Source of the DNA: Geodermatophilus marinus
GTDB taxonomy: Bacteria > Actinomycetota > Actinomycetes > Mycobacteriales > Geodermatophilaceae
DNA: 64,000 bases
Direction of reading: 5' to 3'
NCBI RefSeq assembly: GCF_003428645.1
Contig: NZ_QVQH01000008.1
Span: 1-64,000 of the forward strand
The notes under the pieces: generated by a model
The model's database searches: none
The model's input: only the letters and a program-made list of their open reading frames with translations
What the model was told of the DNA's origin: nothing
Made by a program: the position numbers and the translations under genes
Shown here: piece after piece, positions 61,141-64,000 of the stretch
Numbering within the stretch: the stretch's first letter is position 1
How the letters are laid out: each line of letters starts with the position of its first letter

Positions 61141-61214
61141 CGGTGATCATGGGGATCTGGCCGGCCGCCCCGGCGTGTCGGCGCGTGTCCCCGGCAAGAC
61201 GCCCATGATCACCG
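61141..61214. repeat. Dispersed palindromic repeat, copy 1
   Basis: Begins GGTGATCATGGG (61142-61153) and ends CCCATGATCACC (61202-61213), perfect inverted 12-mers around a ~48-bp core of the form GCCGGCCGCCCCGGCGTGTC... Two further copies and a lone end lie within 1.4 kb. It is in the 418-base gene-free stretch 60994-61411 upstream of fdhA. Confidence 0.85.
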
Positions 61215-61243
61215 CGGCGACGTGGCGGCGGGGCGCGGCCCGG

Positions 61244-61317
61244 CGGTGATCATGGGGATGTGGCCGGCCGCCCCGGCGTGTCGGCGCGTGTCCCAGGCAA
61301 GACGCCCATGATCACCG
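61244..61317. repeat. Dispersed palindromic repeat, copy 2
   Basis: Same orientation as copy 1 and nearly identical (differences such as GGGGATG for GGGGATC and TCCCAGG for TCCCCGG). Terminal GGTGATCATGGG at 61245-61256 and CCCATGATCACC at 61305-61316. Confidence 0.85.
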
Positions 61318-61371
61318 CGGCGAAGGGGCGGCGAAGGGGCGGCGAAGGGCGGCGAAGGGGCGGCGAAGGGG
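61318..61371. repeat. Tandem repeat of CGGCGAAGGGG
   Basis: Five consecutive units of CGGCGAAGGGG, the third one base short, starting one base inside the end of palindromic copy 2 and running toward the end of the DUF559 gene. Non-coding. Confidence 0.85.
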
Positions 61372-61411
61372 TGGGGACCCGCGGCGGGCCGCGGCCGGGG
61401 GAGGCCGGCGA

Positions 61412-62287
61412 TCACGGTGAGTCCGGGCGCCAGCCGCGGCTGAGCAGGGCCCGGCGGCAGCGCTCGACCACCACGGTCGGGCCGTCGACGTGCCGCGCGG
61501 CGAAGCGGAGCAGCAGCCAGCCGTCCGCGGCCATGAGCGAGTACCGGTCGAGGTCCCGGCCGAACTGGTCGTGGTCGGCGTGCTGCCGGCCCTCGTACTC
61601 CACGGCCACCCGCCAGCGGCTCCACCCCAGGTCGGCGTGGACCACCTCCCGGCCCCACCGGTCGTGCACCGGCATCTGGATCTCGAGAGCGGGCAGGTCG
61701 CTGGTCACGAGCCAGTACCGGGTGAGGCTCTCCGGCCGCGAGGCCGCGCGCCCGTCGAGCAGCGGCGCGCACTCGCGGGCGCGGACGACGCCCCGCAGCC
61801 CGCCGGCCCGTGCCAGGCGCGCGGCCAGGTCGTCGGCGGTGAGGTGGCCGCCCCGCATCAGCGCGTCCCCGACCGCGACCAGCTCCTGCGGCGGGAGGAG
61901 CGGCGCCAGGTCGAGCCAGGTCTGGGGGCCGGAGGTCACGGCGAGGCCGTCGAGGTCCACGACGTCGGCGGCGGCGATCCCCCGGGCGTGCACGACCAGG
62001 CCGGCGCGCCGTGGCAGGGACAGCCGTGGGCTGAGCACCACGTGGACCGAGGAGCGGCGGGCCGGCGCACCCAGCAGCTCGGCCGCCGTCCAGAGGCCGA
62101 AGGCGGCGTCGTCCGGCAGCACCGGCGCCCATGCCGCGCAGCGGGTTCGCAGGTCGGGCTCGGCGGCGGAGGAGAGGTACAGGCCCTTGCCCAGCCGGAC
62201 GCCGTCCCGCCGGATCTGCCCGCGCGTGGCGCCGGCCGCCCGCGCCGCCGCCCAGGTGTAGGCCTCGCCCAGCTCGATGTCGGTCAC
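61412..62287 (-). CDS. DUF559-type (Vsr-like endonuclease fold) protein with N-terminal wHTH
   Basis: 291 residues, GTG 62287. The N-terminal region AAARAAGATRGQIRRDGVRLGKGLYLSS is the AbiEi-like winged-helix that often precedes DUF559. The C-terminal domain HADLGWSRWRVAVEYEGRQHADHDQFGRDLDRYSLMAADGWLLLRFAARHVDGPTVVVERCRRAL has the E-Y-E-G-x-x-H and DxxR spacing of the restriction-endonuclease-like DUF559 domain. Very common in actinobacteria and without a proven role. Flanked on both sides by the palindromic repeats. Confidence 0.82.
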   Translation of the reverse strand: MTDIELGEAYTWAAARAAGATRGQIRRDGVRLGKGLYLSSAAEPDLRTRCAAWAPVLPDDAAFGLWTAAELLGAPARRSSVHVVLSPRLSLPRRAGLVVHARGIAAADVVDLDGLAVTSGPQTWLDLAPLLPPQELVAVGDALMRGGHLTADDLAARLARAGGLRGVVRARECAPLLDGRAASRPESLTRYWLVTSDLPALEIQMPVHDRWGREVVHADLGWSRWRVAVEYEGRQHADHDQFGRDLDRYSLMAADGWLLLRFAARHVDGPTVVVERCRRALLSRGWRPDSP

Positions 62288-62600
62288 CCGGCGACCGTGC
62301 TGGCCCGGAGCCGCCCACAGCGGTGGCGACGACGACCTGTGGACGCCGCTGCCGGGTGTGGGCGCCCCCCCCCCCCCCGGCCGCGGTGATCATGGGCTTC
62401 TTGCCGGGGACACGCGCGGACACGCCCAGGCGGCCGGCCAGACGCCCATGATCACCGCTGGGGAAGTCGCCCATGATCACCGCCGGGGGGTGGCGGGCGG
62501 GTGAACGGTCGGTGCGGACCTGGGAACCAGGGTGGTCCCGGGGATCCTGGTGGGGGTGAATCCCCTGGGTCCTGTCACCCCCGGGCCCGATACTGGGTCG
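62288..62600. other. Gene-free stretch with C14 run and palindromic repeats
   Basis: About 310 bases between the DUF559 and MBL genes. It holds a run of 14 C (62365-62378), palindromic repeat copy 3 (62385-62456) and a lone repeat end CCCATGATCACC (62470-62481). The run sits ~80 bases upstream of the DUF559 start. Confidence 0.7.
62385..62456. repeat. Dispersed palindromic repeat, copy 3 (inverted core)
   Basis: Terminal GGTGATCATGGG (62385-62396) and CCCATGATCACC (62445-62456). The core CTTGCCGGGGACACGCGC...GGCGGCCGGCCAG is the reverse complement of the copy 1 core, so this copy is inserted in the opposite orientation. Confidence 0.85.
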
Positions 62601-63401
62601 GTGGGTGGGCCGTCGATGCACTTCCTCGGGCACTCGACGGTCCGCGTCGAGCTGGCCGGCGTCACCGTGCTCACCGACCCGCTGCTCACCTCGCGGGTCG
62701 GGCCGCTGCGCCGCGTCGTCCCCCCGCCGGCGCCGGAGACCTGGGCCGGCGTCGACCTCGTCCTCGTCAGCCACCTGCACGGCGACCACCTGCACCTGCC
62801 CTCGCTGCGCCGGCTGGGCCCCGACGTCCGGGTCGCGGTCCCCCGCGGCGCCGGGCGCTGGCTGCGCGGCCGGGGGGTGCGCGACGTGGTGGAGGTCGCG
62901 CCCGGGGAGTCCTTCACCCACGGCCCGCTGACGGTGACCGCCGTCCCGGCCGCGCACAGCGGCCACCGCTGGGGGCCGCGGCTGACCCACGGGCCCGACA
63001 CCCGCGCGGTCGGGCACCTGCTCGAGGGCGGCGGGAGCACCGTCTACGTCAGCGGCGACACCGGGCTGTTCGACGGCATGCGGGAGCTCGCGGGCGCCGC
63101 CCTCGACATCGCGCTGCTGCCGGTCTGGGGCTGGGGGCCCTCGCTGGGCCCCGGCCACCTCGACCCGCAGCAGGCGGCCGAGGCGGTGGCCCGGCTGCGC
63201 CCGCGGCTGGCGGTGCCCGTGCACTGGGGCACCCTCGCCGTGCGCGGGGCCACCGCGCTGCCGCGGCTGGGCAGCCGGATGCGCCGGCTGCTCACGTCCC
63301 CGCCGCACGAGTTCGCCGCCGCCGTCACCGCCCGGGCGCTGCCCACGCGGGTGGCGGTCACCCTGCCCGGGAACCCGGTCCTGCTGGGGACGACGGCATG
63401 A
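62601..63401 (+). CDS. MBL-fold metallo-hydrolase (UlaG/RomA-like)
   Basis: FLGHSTVRVELAGVTVLTDPLL at the N-terminus, the metal motif LVSHLHGDHLHLPSL (H-x-H-x-D-H), SFTHGPLTVTAVPAAHSGHRWG (His), YVSGDTGLFDG (Asp) and VPVHWGTLA (last His) give the full set of zinc ligands. It resembles N-acyl-phosphatidylethanolamine hydrolase/UlaG-like proteins. GTG 62601 or ATG 62616 (MHFLGHS) are both plausible. Its stop overlaps the DedA ATG. Confidence 0.87.
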   Translation: MGGPSMHFLGHSTVRVELAGVTVLTDPLLTSRVGPLRRVVPPPAPETWAGVDLVLVSHLHGDHLHLPSLRRLGPDVRVAVPRGAGRWLRGRGVRDVVEVAPGESFTHGPLTVTAVPAAHSGHRWGPRLTHGPDTRAVGHLLEGGGSTVYVSGDTGLFDGMRELAGAALDIALLPVWGWGPSLGPGHLDPQQAAEAVARLRPRLAVPVHWGTLAVRGATALPRLGSRMRRLLTSPPHEFAAAVTARALPTRVAVTLPGNPVLLGTTA

Positions 63402-64000
63402 GCGCGCTGGCCTCGAGCTGGACCGACGGCGCGAGCATCGGCTACCCGGTCCTCTTCGGCGGCGTGCTGCTCGGCTCCATCGCGCCGGTGGTGCCGACCG
63501 GGGCGATCGTCGGCGCCGGGGCGGCGTTCGCGATGACCGCGCACGGGCTGAACCTGCCGCTGGTGGTGCTCGTCGCCACGCTGGCGGCCTGGACCGGGGA
63601 CGTCGTCACCTTCACCATCTGCCGGTCCGGGGGCCCCGCCGCGGTGCGCTGGGTGGCCCGCGGCCAGCACGCCGACCGCATCGCCGAGGTCCGCGAGCAG
63701 TTCCGGCAGCACGGCTGGCAGATCATCGTCGTCGGCCGGCTGCTGCCCGCCGGGCGCATCCCGGTGCTCCTGGCGGCCGGCGCGCTGGCCTACCCGTGGC
63801 GCCGGCTGCTGCCCGCCTCGTTCACCGCCGCCGCGCTGTGGGCGCTGGCCTACTCCCTGCTCGGCGTGATCAGCGGCGGCATCTTCGACTCCCCGCTGAC
63901 CGCCGTCCTGCTGGCCACGGTCCTGGTCCTGGTCGTCGGCGCGCTGCTCAACCTGCTCGGCAACCGCCGGCGCCGGGCCCGGGAGCCGGGCGAGCCCCCC
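63398..64000 (+). CDS. DedA-family membrane protein (3' end cut by window edge)
   Basis: ATG 63398 overlaps the MBL stop (ATGA). Visible: YPVLFGGVLLGSIAPVVPTGAIVGAGAAFA, then LVATLAAWTGDVVTFTICRSGG, FRQHGWQIIVVGRLLPAGRIPVLLAAGALAYPWRRLLPASFTAAALWALAYSLLGVISGG, which are the paired re-entrant and transmembrane segments of DedA/VTT proteins with the 'GR..P..R' signature (phospholipid flippases, including undecaprenyl-phosphate recycling). The frame is still open at 64000. Confidence 0.88.
   Translation, partial: MSALASSWTDGASIGYPVLFGGVLLGSIAPVVPTGAIVGAGAAFAMTAHGLNLPLVVLVATLAAWTGDVVTFTICRSGGPAAVRWVARGQHADRIAEVREQFRQHGWQIIVVGRLLPAGRIPVLLAAGALAYPWRRLLPASFTAAALWALAYSLLGVISGGIFDSPLTAVLLATVLVLVVGALLNLLGNRRRRAREPGEPP

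Noticed and set aside
57820-61146. 1108-codon open frame on the plus strand opposite fdhA
   Set aside because: It is an antisense shadow of a high-GC gene: Val/Gly/Arg-rich, with no recognisable motif, while the minus strand encodes a clear formate dehydrogenase.
61318-61371. Tandem CGGCGAAGGGG repeats as an origin or iteron array
   Set aside because: Short units, no Rep or initiator gene, and next to mobile palindromic repeats. Slippage is the simpler explanation.
1-64000. tRNA, rRNA or selenocysteine machinery genes
   Set aside because: No cloverleaf-like or rRNA segments and no SelA/SelB/SelD-like proteins were recognised by eye. A short RNA gene could be missed without a covariance-model search.

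Overview
The window is very GC-rich, with dense operons, many GTG and TTG starts, and 1-4 base ATGA/GTGA/TGATG overlaps. This is the signature of a high-GC actinobacterium. The best pointer to the group is the formate dehydrogenase gene near the right end. Its selenocysteine position is encoded by UAG instead of UGA and is followed by a bacterial SECIS-type hairpin. UAG-programmed selenocysteine has been reported for Geodermatophilus and Blastococcus (Geodermatophilaceae), so I infer that family.

Layout. 1-4.0 kb: insertion sequence debris, with an IS1380-like transposase tail and an IS256-type element split by an ISAzo13-type element. The split has a clean 3-bp target duplication, and removing the insert restores the frame. 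4.3-21.6 kb: a first exopolysaccharide (EPS) locus with a flippase, GT2 and GT4 glycosyltransferases, an HPr-kinase-like P-loop protein, two Wzz-like proteins with degenerate kinase tails, two sulfotransferases, an O-antigen ligase/polymerase, a polysaccharide deacetylase, a secreted FN3-like protein and a polyprenyl-phosphate sugar transferase. A sensor-less histidine kinase and two LuxR-type regulators follow. 22.0-26.3 kb: sulfur genes (TauE-type exporter, CysN, CysD, CysQ). Together with the sulfotransferases these suggest a sulfated polysaccharide. 26.3-32.2 kb: galE, ugd, four small membrane proteins sharing a juxtamembrane motif, and an LCP-family ligase. 32.2-32.9 kb: a transposon-like cassette with terminal inverted repeats and an 8-bp target duplication, carrying an NTF2-like gene and no transposase.

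33-46 kb: an acyltransferase, two low-molecular-weight tyrosine phosphatases, a Phd/VapC module and a second EPS locus (sugar transferase, BY-kinase, Wzy, Wzx, three glycosyltransferases). From about 38.94 to 46.13 kb the base composition falls clearly. The left edge lies inside the BY-kinase gene at the Wzz/kinase domain boundary. The right edge lies inside a PP2C phosphatase gene, so the island looks like a recombined serotype-type cassette.

46-55.5 kb: accessory region with a 663-bp direct duplication of the PP2C gene (one copy frameshifted), three more VapBC-type modules, a pentapeptide-repeat membrane protein, a GH3 lipoprotein, a RibD-like reductase and small hypotheticals. 55.5-61 kb: the formate dehydrogenase operon (fdhA with UAG-Sec, Fe-S subunit, NrfD membrane subunit). 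61-64 kb: palindromic dispersed repeats around a DUF559 protein, an MBL hydrolase and a DedA protein cut by the window end. No rRNA, tRNA or CRISPR was recognised. selA, selB, selC and selD are not in the window.
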